Part shown: positions 7,407-12,738 of the stretch, piece by piece
Position numbering within the stretch: position 1 is the first letter of the stretch
Layout of the letters: each line of letters starts with the position of its first letter
Program-made: the position numbers and the translations under genes
Origin: Patescibacteria group bacterium
Lineage (GTDB): Bacteria; Patescibacteriota; Doudnabacteria; UBA920
Length of the DNA stretch: 13,963 nt
Direction: 5' to 3'
NCBI GenBank assembly: GCA_023473845.1
Contig: JAMCYA010000049.1
Span: 1 to 13,963 of the forward strand
The notes under the pieces: generated by a model
Seen by the model: the letters and a program-made list of their open reading frames with translations, nothing else
Databases searched by the model: none
What the model was told of the DNA's origin: nothing

Positions 7407-7422
7407 AAAGCTGTGCTAAACT
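7394..7422 (+). promoter_or_regulatory. Promoter of tRNA-Glu
   Basis: -35 TTGAAA (7394-7399), an exact 17-base spacer, and an extended -10, TGC-TAAACT (hexamer 7417-7422). Transcription would start near 7429, twelve bases before the mature tRNA 5' end, which leaves a short leader to be removed by RNase P. Confidence 0.75.
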
Positions 7423-7440
7423 TTACTGGCAACTTGCCAT

Positions 7441-7515
7441 GGCGCATTCGTCTAGTGGCTAGGACACAGCGTTCTCAGCGCTGGAACAAGGGTTCAATTC
7501 CCTTATGCGCTACCA
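7441..7515 (+). tRNA. tRNA-Glu (anticodon CUC)
   Basis: A complete 75-base cloverleaf. The acceptor arm GGCGCAT pairs with ATGCGCT, with a G-U as the first pair. The D arm begins GTCT. The anticodon stem CAGCG/CGCTG encloses the loop TTCTCAG, giving anticodon CTC. The variable loop is GAAC, the T stem AAGGG/CCCTT and the T loop TTCAATT. The CCA end is encoded (7513-7515) after discriminator A. The layout matches bacterial tRNA-Glu position for position. It is transcribed alone between its own promoter and an intrinsic terminator. Confidence 0.96.
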
Positions 7516-7520
7516 AAAAA

Positions 7521-7543
7521 ACCCGCAGAGTGCGGGTTTTTTT
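7521..7543 (+). terminator. Intrinsic terminator of tRNA-Glu
   Basis: A perfect 7-bp stem, ACCCGCA (7521-7527) and TGCGGGT (7531-7537), has a GAG loop and a T tract running to 7543. It starts six bases after the encoded CCA. The A run on its 5' side could also let it work in reverse. Confidence 0.92.
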
Positions 7544-7553
7544 GTAGAAAAAA

Positions 7554-7562
7554 TGCTAAAAT
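7554..7562 (+). promoter_or_regulatory. Candidate extended -10 for the gene at 7575
   Basis: TGC followed by TAAAAT (7557-7562) repeats the extended -10 form of the tRNA promoter. No clear -35 is present, since the preceding sequence is the terminator T tract. A start near 7569 would leave a leader of only about six nucleotides before ATG 7575. Confidence 0.4.
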
Positions 7563-7574
7563 TAAAATAACCAT

Positions 7575-8045
7575 ATGACCAACCCTTATTATTTGCTCAA
7601 GTCTGTATTAAACCCCAAACCATTTAAAAAACAGCTGCTGTATATCGTGTTGTTGGTTTTTTTAATTGCCTTTGCCGCTGCCCGCTCCTGGTCTTTGATT
7701 ATTGGCAACAGCATCTACATTCGCGGTTATCATATTCACCATTTTTATTTTGGTACTTTACTGCTGGTAGGCGGCGGCCTGCTGTCCCTTCTGGGCGAAG
7801 GCCCGAAGACCCTGCGAGGAGCTGCGGGGTTAATTGGTTTTGGCATGGGTTTATTTGCTGACGAAATCGGCCTGCTCCTCAACTGCACTACTGCCTACAA
7901 GCCGTGCGTTTATGCCTTCCCCGACAGCGGCGACATAATTGGCTTTATTGTAGCCGGACTGTTTTTGCTGATGATACTAGTCGATCTTGCCGAAAAAAAA
8001 ACCTGTCCATTAATTAAAAGCTCCGGCTTAAGCCGGAGCTTTTAA
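7575..8045 (+). CDS. Uncharacterised four-helix membrane protein with HIHHF and DE motifs
   Basis: Not assigned to a named family. The 156-aa product has hydrophobic helices at about residues 21-44, 57-73, 83-103 and 118-138. Polar residues placed in or next to the helices stand out: RGYHIHHFYFG (His53, His55, His56) at the start of helix 2 and FADEIGLLLN (Asp96, Glu97) in helix 3. Together they could form a metal or proton site; this is inference. Two cysteines (104, 111) flank the loop before helix 4. As read, the last codons and the TAA (8043-8045) lie inside the following terminator hairpin. One added base in the A9 run at 7993-8001 would instead end the protein at TAA 8015-8017, just before the hairpin. 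No Shine-Dalgarno is visible. Confidence 0.75.
   Translation: MTNPYYLLKSVLNPKPFKKQLLYIVLLVFLIAFAAARSWSLIIGNSIYIRGYHIHHFYFGTLLLVGGGLLSLLGEGPKTLRGAAGLIGFGMGLFADEIGLLLNCTTAYKPCVYAFPDSGDIIGFIVAGLFLLMILVDLAEKKTCPLIKSSGLSRSF
8016..8043. terminator. Bidirectional terminator between convergent genes
   Basis: A perfect 28-bp palindrome: AAAAGCTCCGGC (8016-8027), the centre TTAA, then GCCGGAGCTTTT (8032-8043). It can serve the plus-strand membrane protein and the minus-strand lexA operon, whose last stop (8057-8059) lies 13 bases away. Its plus-strand T run is short (four T's). Confidence 0.85.
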
Positions 8046-8056
8046 CATGCAAACGC

Positions 8057-8248
8057 TTACATCCTGCCCCAGAGCACGCCTTTGAATTCACTATTAACCA
8101 TAAGCGGCACGCCGTTTAAGTGCTCGATGCGCAAAGCAATTTCCTGCACCGGGCAGCGGTGGGCCTTGGACGAACCACAGGCGCAGTGTGCACAGAGCCG
8201 TTTAAGCTCGGACAGGATATTCAGTTTTGCTTTTTGCATTTCTGACAT
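8057..8248 (-). CDS. Small Cys-rich protein, last gene of the lexA operon
   Basis: Not recognised. The 63-aa product has an amphipathic N-terminal helix (MSEMQKAKLNILSELKRL). A cysteine cluster, CAHCACGSSKAHRC (residues 19-32), follows with spacing CxxCxC-x7-C and a nearby His, then a helix EIALRIEHL and a beta-like end. Four Cys and two His in 14 residues suggest a small zinc- or Fe-S-binding site, which is inference. It starts ten bases after the stop of the frameshifted gene and is read in the same direction as lexA. A bidirectional terminator follows 13 bases after its stop. Confidence 0.65.
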   Translation of the reverse strand: MSEMQKAKLNILSELKRLCAHCACGSSKAHRCPVQEIALRIEHLNGVPLMVNSEFKGVLWGRM

Positions 8249-8258
8249 ACATTTTAAA

Positions 8259-8641
8259 TTACATGTTTTTTGGAAAATCTACTTGGTACTCAGGAATACC
8301 CAAACTTATACCGTAAGCCTTGGCCTCCTCAAAGCCTTGCCGGTCTTGCCTGCCAATGAGGAAAATTTTGTCTTTGAAAATAATGTAGTGGTTTTTCTCG
8401 TTTTTGAAATCCGCATACCAGGCGCTTTTATGGCTGTAGTCCAAAAACAAGCTGAGCTTTTGGGCAATTTCCCTGGCCTGGCCTTCGGGTATCTCAATTT
8501 TGTGCAAGGTCCACTGCTTGTGAGCCAGGGCGTATGGTGTTTTTCCGTCACAGGCTCAACTTTGGTGGACAGGATATTAATCTTGCCCAATATGCTGGTA
8601 TCAAAAAGGCTTTCCGCGATTATGGTTCCAATATAGCTCAT
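8259..8641 (-). pseudogene. Conserved small protein directly downstream of lexA, disrupted by a single-base frameshift
   Basis: From ATG 8641, two bases after the lexA TAG, the frame reads MSYIGTIIAESLFDTSILGK and goes on to EKHHTPWLT. It then turns into unlikely sequence. In the next frame the expected continuation begins KQWTLHKIEIPEGQ, runs through KSAWYADFKNEKNHYIIF and ends GIPEYQVDFPKNM with TAA at 8261-8259. The switch falls at about 8518-8523. The span is 383 bases, so one missing base would restore 128 codons, a 127-aa protein. I recall proteins of this sequence style (TPWL then KQWTLH, later WYADFKN) in CPR genomes, without a function. Causes may be a real mutation, an assembly error or recoding. 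No classical X-XXY-YYZ slippery site is visible. An ATG at 8507 could start only the C-terminal 82 aa. Confidence 0.75.
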
Positions 8642-8643
8642 AG

Positions 8644-9261
8644 CTACTCCAGCTGCCTGATTACGCCCACCACTTTGCCCTGAATCATCCATTCTTCCTT
8701 GGGATAAATATCTTTGAACTTGGGGTTCTCCGCCTTCAGGTAAGCCCTGTTCTTTATCTGAATAAACCTTTTTACGGTCGCTTCGTCGTGCAGAAGCGCA
8801 ACTACGATATCGTTATGTTTTACATCTTTGGTCGGCCTGACAATTACCAGGTCATCCTGATAAATGCCCGCGTTAATCATGCTGTCACCGCGCACCTTGA
8901 GCAGAAACACATCCCTGCGCCCGCGGATAAGGTTGGTAGGCAGGTTAATCCATTCTTCCACGTGCTCTTCGGCCAAATGCGGACTGCCGGCCTGCACGTT
9001 GCCGATAACCGGTACGCTGACCAGGCCCTTTTCTAAAGAAAGTCCCAAACTGTTTAAGACCTCGATGCCCCGCGCCTTGCCGCTCATGCGGATTGCGCCC
9101 GCGGCTTCCAGGGCGTCCAGGAGCTTGGCCACCGCATTTTTGGACTTCACCTTGAGGAACTCGGCCATCTCCGAAACGCTGGGCGGCAAATTGTACTCCC
9201 GGATCTGCTCCACAATGTAGCGTAAAAGCTCTTTCTGTCTGTCAGTAATTTCTTTGGGCAT
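8644..9261 (-). CDS. lexA: SOS repressor LexA
   Basis: A transcriptional repressor and RecA-stimulated autoprotease (S24 family) that controls the DNA-damage response. The N-terminal winged helix (about residues 1-70) reads TDRQKELLRYIVEQIREYNLPPSVSEMAEFL, then SKNAVAKLLDALEAAGAI. The cleavage site Ala91-Gly92 is in GNVQAGSPHLAEEHVEEW. The catalytic Ser127 is in RGDSMINAGI and Lys164 in ATVKRFI. The Ser-Lys distance (37) equals that of the E. coli protein. At 205 aa it has normal length and all catalytic residues. It heads a three-gene minus-strand operon with a candidate operator inside its own promoter, so autoregulation is likely. The stop is TAG. Confidence 0.96.
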   Translation of the reverse strand: MPKEITDRQKELLRYIVEQIREYNLPPSVSEMAEFLKVKSKNAVAKLLDALEAAGAIRMSGKARGIEVLNSLGLSLEKGLVSVPVIGNVQAGSPHLAEEHVEEWINLPTNLIRGRRDVFLLKVRGDSMINAGIYQDDLVIVRPTKDVKHNDIVVALLHDEATVKRFIQIKNRAYLKAENPKFKDIYPKEEWMIQGKVVGVIRQLE

Positions 9262-9292
9262 AAAATTAAATGTGTATTAGTGGTATCTATAT

Positions 9293-9319
9293 AGTATACA
9301 ATCGTTCACCAAGTGGCAA
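9293..9319 (-). promoter_or_regulatory. Promoter of lexA
   Basis: On the minus strand, -35 TTGCCA (9319-9314) and -10 TATACT (9298-9293) are separated by 15 bases, somewhat short. Transcription would start near 9286, leaving a leader of about 25 nucleotides without a Shine-Dalgarno. A palindromic candidate operator overlaps the -10 and the spacer. Confidence 0.5.
9294..9309. promoter_or_regulatory. Candidate LexA operator 1, within the lexA promoter
   Basis: The plus strand reads GTATAC-AATC-GTTCAC, an imperfect inverted repeat. On the minus strand it begins GTGAAC-GATT-GT, matching the left half of the Gram-positive-type GAAC-N4-GTTC LexA box. It covers the -10 and part of the spacer of the lexA promoter, the expected place for autorepression. 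It has the same GTNNAC-N4-GTNNAC form as the palindrome at 9335-9350. Confidence 0.5.
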
Positions 9320-9325
9320 TACCAT

Positions 9326-9353
9326 AAAAATAGGGTAAACTGTCGTTTACCCT
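9326..9353 (-). terminator. Hairpin after the 142-aa gene; also candidate LexA operator 2 (9335-9350)
   Basis: A perfect 9-bp inverted repeat, AGGGTAAAC (9332-9340) and GTTTACCCT (9345-9353), with spacer TGTC. On the minus strand it is followed by A then five T's (9330-9326), so it can end the operon whose last stop is at 9378. Its inner part, GTAAAC-N4-GTTTAC, is a perfect version of the palindrome form in the lexA promoter, centred 41 bp away. It may be a terminator, an operator or both. Confidence 0.6.
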
Positions 9354-9377
9354 GAAGTTATCCACAACTGTTTTTAC

Positions 9378-9806
9378 CTATTTTTTGGCCGCCAGCTGTT
9401 TGTCGAAATCTTCCCGGCTGATTCCCAATTCTTTGGCCAAAGCATAGTACTTTTCCCGGGTCGGTTTTTTGGGCCACCGGCTGGGAGGCAAGCCGTGCTG
9501 GATTAAAACGTCCATTGCATCCGCCATGAAAACGTAAAAATCCTTCTTGTTGTAAATTCGCGCAATATACGGCCTAAGCTCCGCATCGCCATAGCCCAGC
9601 TCTTCGGCCAAGTTTATCATTTGTTCAAAATTTTGGCAGTCATCCAGCCTTTTGAGGCGGCTCCCCAGCTCATTGTCGGTCAGGTTCCCCTTTCGGCATT
9701 CCGCCCGCAGGAAATCTCCAAACCCCGAAATAAAAGCGCTCCTGACTTCCGCCTGCCTTTCGGTCACGGGAGCTTCGGGCGCTGGGCTATGGATTCTTTC
9801 GCTCAT
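9378..9806 (-). CDS. Hypothetical helical protein, 142 aa
   Basis: Not recognised. It has a polar N-terminal tail (MSERIHSPAPEAPVTER) and then an apparently all-helical, charged, soluble body with no membrane segment. Visible blocks are FISGFGDFLRAECRKGNLTDNELGSRLKRLDD, then MINLAEELGYGDAELRPYIARIYNKKDFYVFMADAMDVL. The C-terminal part, PTREKYYALAKELGISREDFDKQL, has the look of a short helix-turn-helix-like bundle, but I would not assign DNA binding from that. It starts ten bases after the stop of the two-helix membrane protein gene, as third gene of an operon. The stop is TAG and a hairpin follows 24 bases later. Confidence 0.72.
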   Translation of the reverse strand: MSERIHSPAPEAPVTERQAEVRSAFISGFGDFLRAECRKGNLTDNELGSRLKRLDDCQNFEQMINLAEELGYGDAELRPYIARIYNKKDFYVFMADAMDVLIQHGLPPSRWPKKPTREKYYALAKELGISREDFDKQLAAKK

Positions 9807-9816
9807 AGCATCTGGC

Positions 9817-10053
9817 TTACTTTATATTGAGCAGAAATTTCACGAAGTACACCACGCCTTCCCACACGCTTTTTAAAATGGGCACGGAAGCGGGCAGGAG
9901 GATAACCAAGGCAATAATATAGACAAAATCCTTTTTTATAACTTTAAACACGGAATACACGACCAGTAGCGCCAGGCCCAGGGAAATAATCGGCCGGAGC
10001 GTGGCGGGAAAATTACTTAAGAATGTCAGGTAAAGGTTTTGGATTTCGGACAT
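9817..10053 (-). CDS. Small membrane protein with two helices, 78 aa
   Basis: Not recognised. Hydrophobic helices lie at about residues 18-38 (LRPIISLGLALLVVYSVFKVI) and 43-60 (FVYIIALVILLPASVPIL), separated by the basic turn KKDF. A third weakly hydrophobic stretch follows at the C-terminus (VVYFVKFLLNI). The positive residues between the helices suggest a cytoplasmic loop. The gene lies six bases downstream of the winged-helix/nucleotidyltransferase-like gene and ten bases upstream of the 142-aa helical protein, so the three are probably co-transcribed. The combination resembles a regulator with a small membrane partner, but no function is shown. Confidence 0.7.
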   Translation of the reverse strand: MSEIQNLYLTFLSNFPATLRPIISLGLALLVVYSVFKVIKKDFVYIIALVILLPASVPILKSVWEGVVYFVKFLLNIK

Positions 10054-10059
10054 AAAAAT

Positions 10060-10635
10060 TTATTTATCAGTTTTTTTTAAGTCGTCGCATACGACGATAT
10101 GGCGATAGTCAAAAATATCCCGGATAAATTTATCAAAGGTGTCCCGCCGGAGTACAAACTCCTGCGGAGTCATGATGCTGTAATTTATCTCCTGCCCCAT
10201 CATCTTGTGGGCGCCTTTTAAAAACTGGTCCAGTTTCTGCAAATTTACCCGCCCCACCAGCAGTAAATCTACGGGCAGCTCCGGCATGCCGGTAAAAATA
10301 CCCGAAAGAAAAGCGGCTCTAATGCTGCCGAGCTGGCGGACAGCGGCAAACAGTTCGTCCTGGTACTTGGGGAAGTATTTGACCAGGGCATTCTTTATCT
10401 CCGGCAGTAATTGGTACTTTTGGTTGAGTAAGTAGTATTTTTTGCCTTTTTTGGAAAAAGACTTCAACGGGCCGGCAGTGGCCAGGCGGTTTAAGGCCCG
10501 GGCCGCCTTTAAATGCGGCAGCCTCAGGCGCTTGGAAATTTCCGGCACGGAAAAACTGCGCACCGGCGCGGCCAGGAAAAAGGCTAAAATTACCGATTCG
10601 CTTTTGGACTCAAGAATATCTTTCAACATAGGCAT
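10060..10635 (-). CDS. Winged-helix protein with degenerate nucleotidyltransferase-like domain
   Basis: A 191-aa two-domain protein. Residues about 8-72 form a winged helix: VILAFFLAAPVRSFSVPEISKRLRL, then AARALNRLATAGPLKSFSKKGKKYYLL. Residues about 85-185 resemble the minimal nucleotidyltransferase fold of wHTH-NTase proteins: IRAAFLSGIFTGMPELPVDLLLVG, then GQEINYSIMTPQEFVLRRDTFDKFIRDIF. The usual GS and DxD catalytic pattern is reduced to SG and a single Asp123, so it is probably inactive as a transferase and may only sense or bind. The promoter places the transcript start at about 10633, inside the first ATG, so the Met codon at 10629 may be the true start (189 aa). It is first in a three-gene operon and divergent from the large membrane protein. 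Confidence 0.72.
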   Translation of the reverse strand: MPMLKDILESKSESVILAFFLAAPVRSFSVPEISKRLRLPHLKAARALNRLATAGPLKSFSKKGKKYYLLNQKYQLLPEIKNALVKYFPKYQDELFAAVRQLGSIRAAFLSGIFTGMPELPVDLLLVGRVNLQKLDQFLKGAHKMMGQEINYSIMTPQEFVLRRDTFDKFIRDIFDYRHIVVCDDLKKTDK

Positions 10636-10639
10636 TTTT

Positions 10640-10667
10640 AGTATAGCATATTTGTCCCGGCTTGGAA
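10640..10667 (-). promoter_or_regulatory. Promoter of the winged-helix operon
   Basis: On the minus strand, -35 TTCCAA (10667-10662), a 16-base spacer, and an extended -10, TGC-TATACT (hexamer 10645-10640). The predicted start, near 10633, leaves essentially no leader. The -35 consists of the same six base pairs as the -35 of the divergent plus-strand promoter. Confidence 0.6.
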
Positions 10668-10690
10668 CTTGGGGATAAATGTTGTATAAT
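10662..10690 (+). promoter_or_regulatory. Promoter of the 678-aa membrane protein gene, near-leaderless
   Basis: -35 TTGGAA (10662-10667), an exact 17-base spacer, and a consensus -10 TATAAT (10685-10690). Transcription would start near 10697, four bases before ATG 10701. The in-frame TTG at 10662 therefore cannot be the start, because it is part of the -35. Confidence 0.8.
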
Positions 10691-10700
10691 AAATCAAGCT

Positions 10701-12737
10701 ATGGAAGAACTTGAAAGCCAAATCGCCAAAATAACCTTAGGCAATTTCAAACAAACCAAAAGCTACGTATATGTCATGGCGGAAAAAGCTCCGGCCAGCA
10801 ACGTAGAGCTGTATGTGGTGGCGGAATTGCCGTTTTTCAACCCGGCGGCAATGGAATCGTGCGAACGGATTTGCATGGCCATTGGCTCCAGCCTCAAGCG
10901 CGCCTATCGCCAGCACTCCAGCGAGGGCACTTTTGAAAATGCGCTCAGCTACATTAACGACGAACTCAGCAAGCTGGCCTCCACGGGCCAGACCCACTGG
11001 ATAAACAAGCTCAACTGCATTGTGGCGGCCAAGGACAACACCACCCTCACCGTGGCCAGCTGCGGCAAAGTCATTGCCTATATGCTGCGCGACCAGGACT
11101 TCACGGACATATCCTGTTCCACCGAAAAGCCCAGCCCGGTAAAAACTTTTGAAAGCTACGCCAGCGGAAAAATCCGCCTGAATGACCTGGTTATCCTTTC
11201 CACCACCCAGCTGTTTAACTATTTGTCCGTAGACCGGGTAAAAAACATCCTGCTCTCCATGGATTTTTTGCCTGCGACGCAGACCATTATTGACCATTTA
11301 AAAATAAATGCCGGGCCCGAAGTGGCCTTCGGCATTTTAATGAACCTGCAGGTTGAGCCCGGCCAAACCCCCAGTGACGAAGTGGATTTGGAAAGCTACC
11401 TGGTGGAAACCCCGGCTCCCAAAGAAGGCTTTTTGGAAAAACCCAAAAGATTCCTGGCGGAACTGCTCATGCTGAAAAATAAACGCATCGCGCCCGCCGC
11501 GCCCGCTGTCCGCCTGCCCAGCCAGCCCCTGCCCGACCGGCTCAAATCCTGGGGCGGCAAAACCAAAACTTTCGGAAAAAAAGCGGGGACCCTATTTGCC
11601 GGCCTGGGCCGGTTCGCCTGGTCGGGCAAAAAAATCTTCAACCCGGATTATTTTAAATCCCTGAGCGGAACGAAAAAAATCTTCTTTGCTTCAATCGTCG
11701 TCCTAGTGGCCGCGCTGTGCCTGAATCTATGGATTGCAATTCACGTCAAAAATACCAAGCTGACCACAGAACGCCTGACCGCGCAGCTGGAAGAGGCGCA
11801 AAAGCTTTTAAACAACGCCCAGTCTGCGCTGGTCTATAACGACCAAAAGCAGGCCACGGATTTAATTCAGCAGGCCAAGGACAAATACCAGGCCATAAAC
11901 GCCAAAGACGCGCCGCGCGACCTTTACCAGAAAGTTGGCAGCCAGCTCAATGACTTAAATGGCAAGATTGACCGGGTAAAAGACGTCAAGGTTACCCTTT
12001 TGGGCAATCTTTCAGCCGGAGACCGGCTCATTCGCCTGCCGGACTTTCTGGGCACGGAAACGGGCGGCCAGATTGTCAGCTATAACAAAGCCAGCGGCCA
12101 GATTCAGGACAATGCCATAAAGTCTGCGGAAAATATCCTGGCCGCAGTCGCCACCAAAGATGCGGCCGTTATTTACAACGGCTCTTCGCTGTTTGTATGG
12201 AAGCCCAAAGACAGCACGCTGGGCCCGGCTTTTTCGCAGTCCGTGCCCGCTGCCAGCGCTTTTGGCGGCCTGAAATACTACCCGACCAACAACCGGGCGT
12301 ACGTACTGGACAAAACACAAAATAACGCGGTCAGCTTTCTAATCAATGCTGACAAGCTGCAAAAACCGGTTGTCTCCCTAAAGAACGTTTCAGCAATCGG
12401 CCAGGCCCAGGATTTTGCTATTGACGGCAGCATCTACCTGCTTACCCGCGACGCGGTGGTTAAATACTCGGCGGGCAAGCTCGCAGAATACAACCTGCCT
12501 TACCTTTCGAAGCCTTTCTCCGGAGATGGCAGGATTCTTACCCAAGTCGACTTCAAGGATGTTTATATCCTGGACAAAACCAACAAACGGATAATCGTTA
12601 CGGACAAATCGGGCAACCTGCTTTATACTATTAAAAACGACCAGCTCAGCAATCCGAAGGATTTTGAAGTGGACGAAAAAAATAAAGTTATTTACGTGCT
12701 AAATGACAGCGAACTGTTAAAGCTCGACTTGCAGTAA
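10701..12737 (+). CDS. Membrane protein: PP2C-like pseudophosphatase, TM helix, coiled coil, beta-propeller-like domain
   Basis: A 678-aa multidomain protein. Residues 1-220 resemble a PPM/PP2C phosphatase: LNCIVAAKDNTTLTVASCGKVIAYMLRDQDF mirrors the late strands and LVILSTTQLFNYLSVDRVKNIL the SDG helix. The metal-binding Asps are replaced, however: AELPFF where DGxGG is expected, GK for GD, and STT for SDG. It is probably catalytically dead. A Pro/basic linker (230-325) leads to one membrane helix at about 327-348 (KKIFFASIVVLVAALCLNLWIA). A coiled coil follows (about 351-428, rich in Gln, Ala and Lys), then a repeat-rich beta region (431-678) with blade-like units such as KDVYILDKTNKRIIVTDKSG, suggesting an extracytoplasmic propeller. 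ATG 10701 is preferred over TTG 10662, which lies in the -35. It ends one base from the convergent dus gene. Confidence 0.8.
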   Translation: MEELESQIAKITLGNFKQTKSYVYVMAEKAPASNVELYVVAELPFFNPAAMESCERICMAIGSSLKRAYRQHSSEGTFENALSYINDELSKLASTGQTHWINKLNCIVAAKDNTTLTVASCGKVIAYMLRDQDFTDISCSTEKPSPVKTFESYASGKIRLNDLVILSTTQLFNYLSVDRVKNILLSMDFLPATQTIIDHLKINAGPEVAFGILMNLQVEPGQTPSDEVDLESYLVETPAPKEGFLEKPKRFLAELLMLKNKRIAPAAPAVRLPSQPLPDRLKSWGGKTKTFGKKAGTLFAGLGRFAWSGKKIFNPDYFKSLSGTKKIFFASIVVLVAALCLNLWIAIHVKNTKLTTERLTAQLEEAQKLLNNAQSALVYNDQKQATDLIQQAKDKYQAINAKDAPRDLYQKVGSQLNDLNGKIDRVKDVKVTLLGNLSAGDRLIRLPDFLGTETGGQIVSYNKASGQIQDNAIKSAENILAAVATKDAAVIYNGSSLFVWKPKDSTLGPAFSQSVPAASAFGGLKYYPTNNRAYVLDKTQNNAVSFLINADKLQKPVVSLKNVSAIGQAQDFAIDGSIYLLTRDAVVKYSAGKLAEYNLPYLSKPFSGDGRILTQVDFKDVYILDKTNKRIIVTDKSGNLLYTIKNDQLSNPKDFEVDEKNKVIYVLNDSELLKLDLQ

Positions 12738-12738
12738 C

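Noticed and set aside
8515..8525. Programmed -1 frameshift site in the gene behind lexA
   Set aside because: No X-XXY-YYZ heptamer and no obvious stimulatory hairpin; mutation or assembly error is more likely, although not excluded.
8082..8636. 184-codon open frame on the plus strand
   Set aside because: Antisense to the two small genes behind lexA; its sequence has no recognisable domain, and the minus-strand reading gives the sensible conserved protein.
8306..8692. 128-codon minus-strand frame starting within lexA
   Set aside because: Its start region lies in lexA; only the part from ATG 8641 to the frame switch is real, and what follows the switch (Arg/Lys/Thr-rich) is out of frame.
9269..9337. 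22-codon plus-strand frame in the lexA upstream region (MCISGIYIVY...)
   Set aside because: It runs through the lexA promoter and operator with no start signals or recognisable features.
9358..9366. Exact DnaA box TTATCCACA between the 142-aa gene and its hairpin, with a second copy at 4617-4625
   Set aside because: Only two copies 4.7 kb apart, one inside the clan GH-A coding sequence; no cluster, no AT-rich unwinding region and no dnaA/dnaN nearby. Chance or minor DnaA sites.
10662..10700. Upstream TTG start for the 678-aa protein
   Set aside because: The TTG is the -35 hexamer of a near-perfect promoter whose transcript starts after it.
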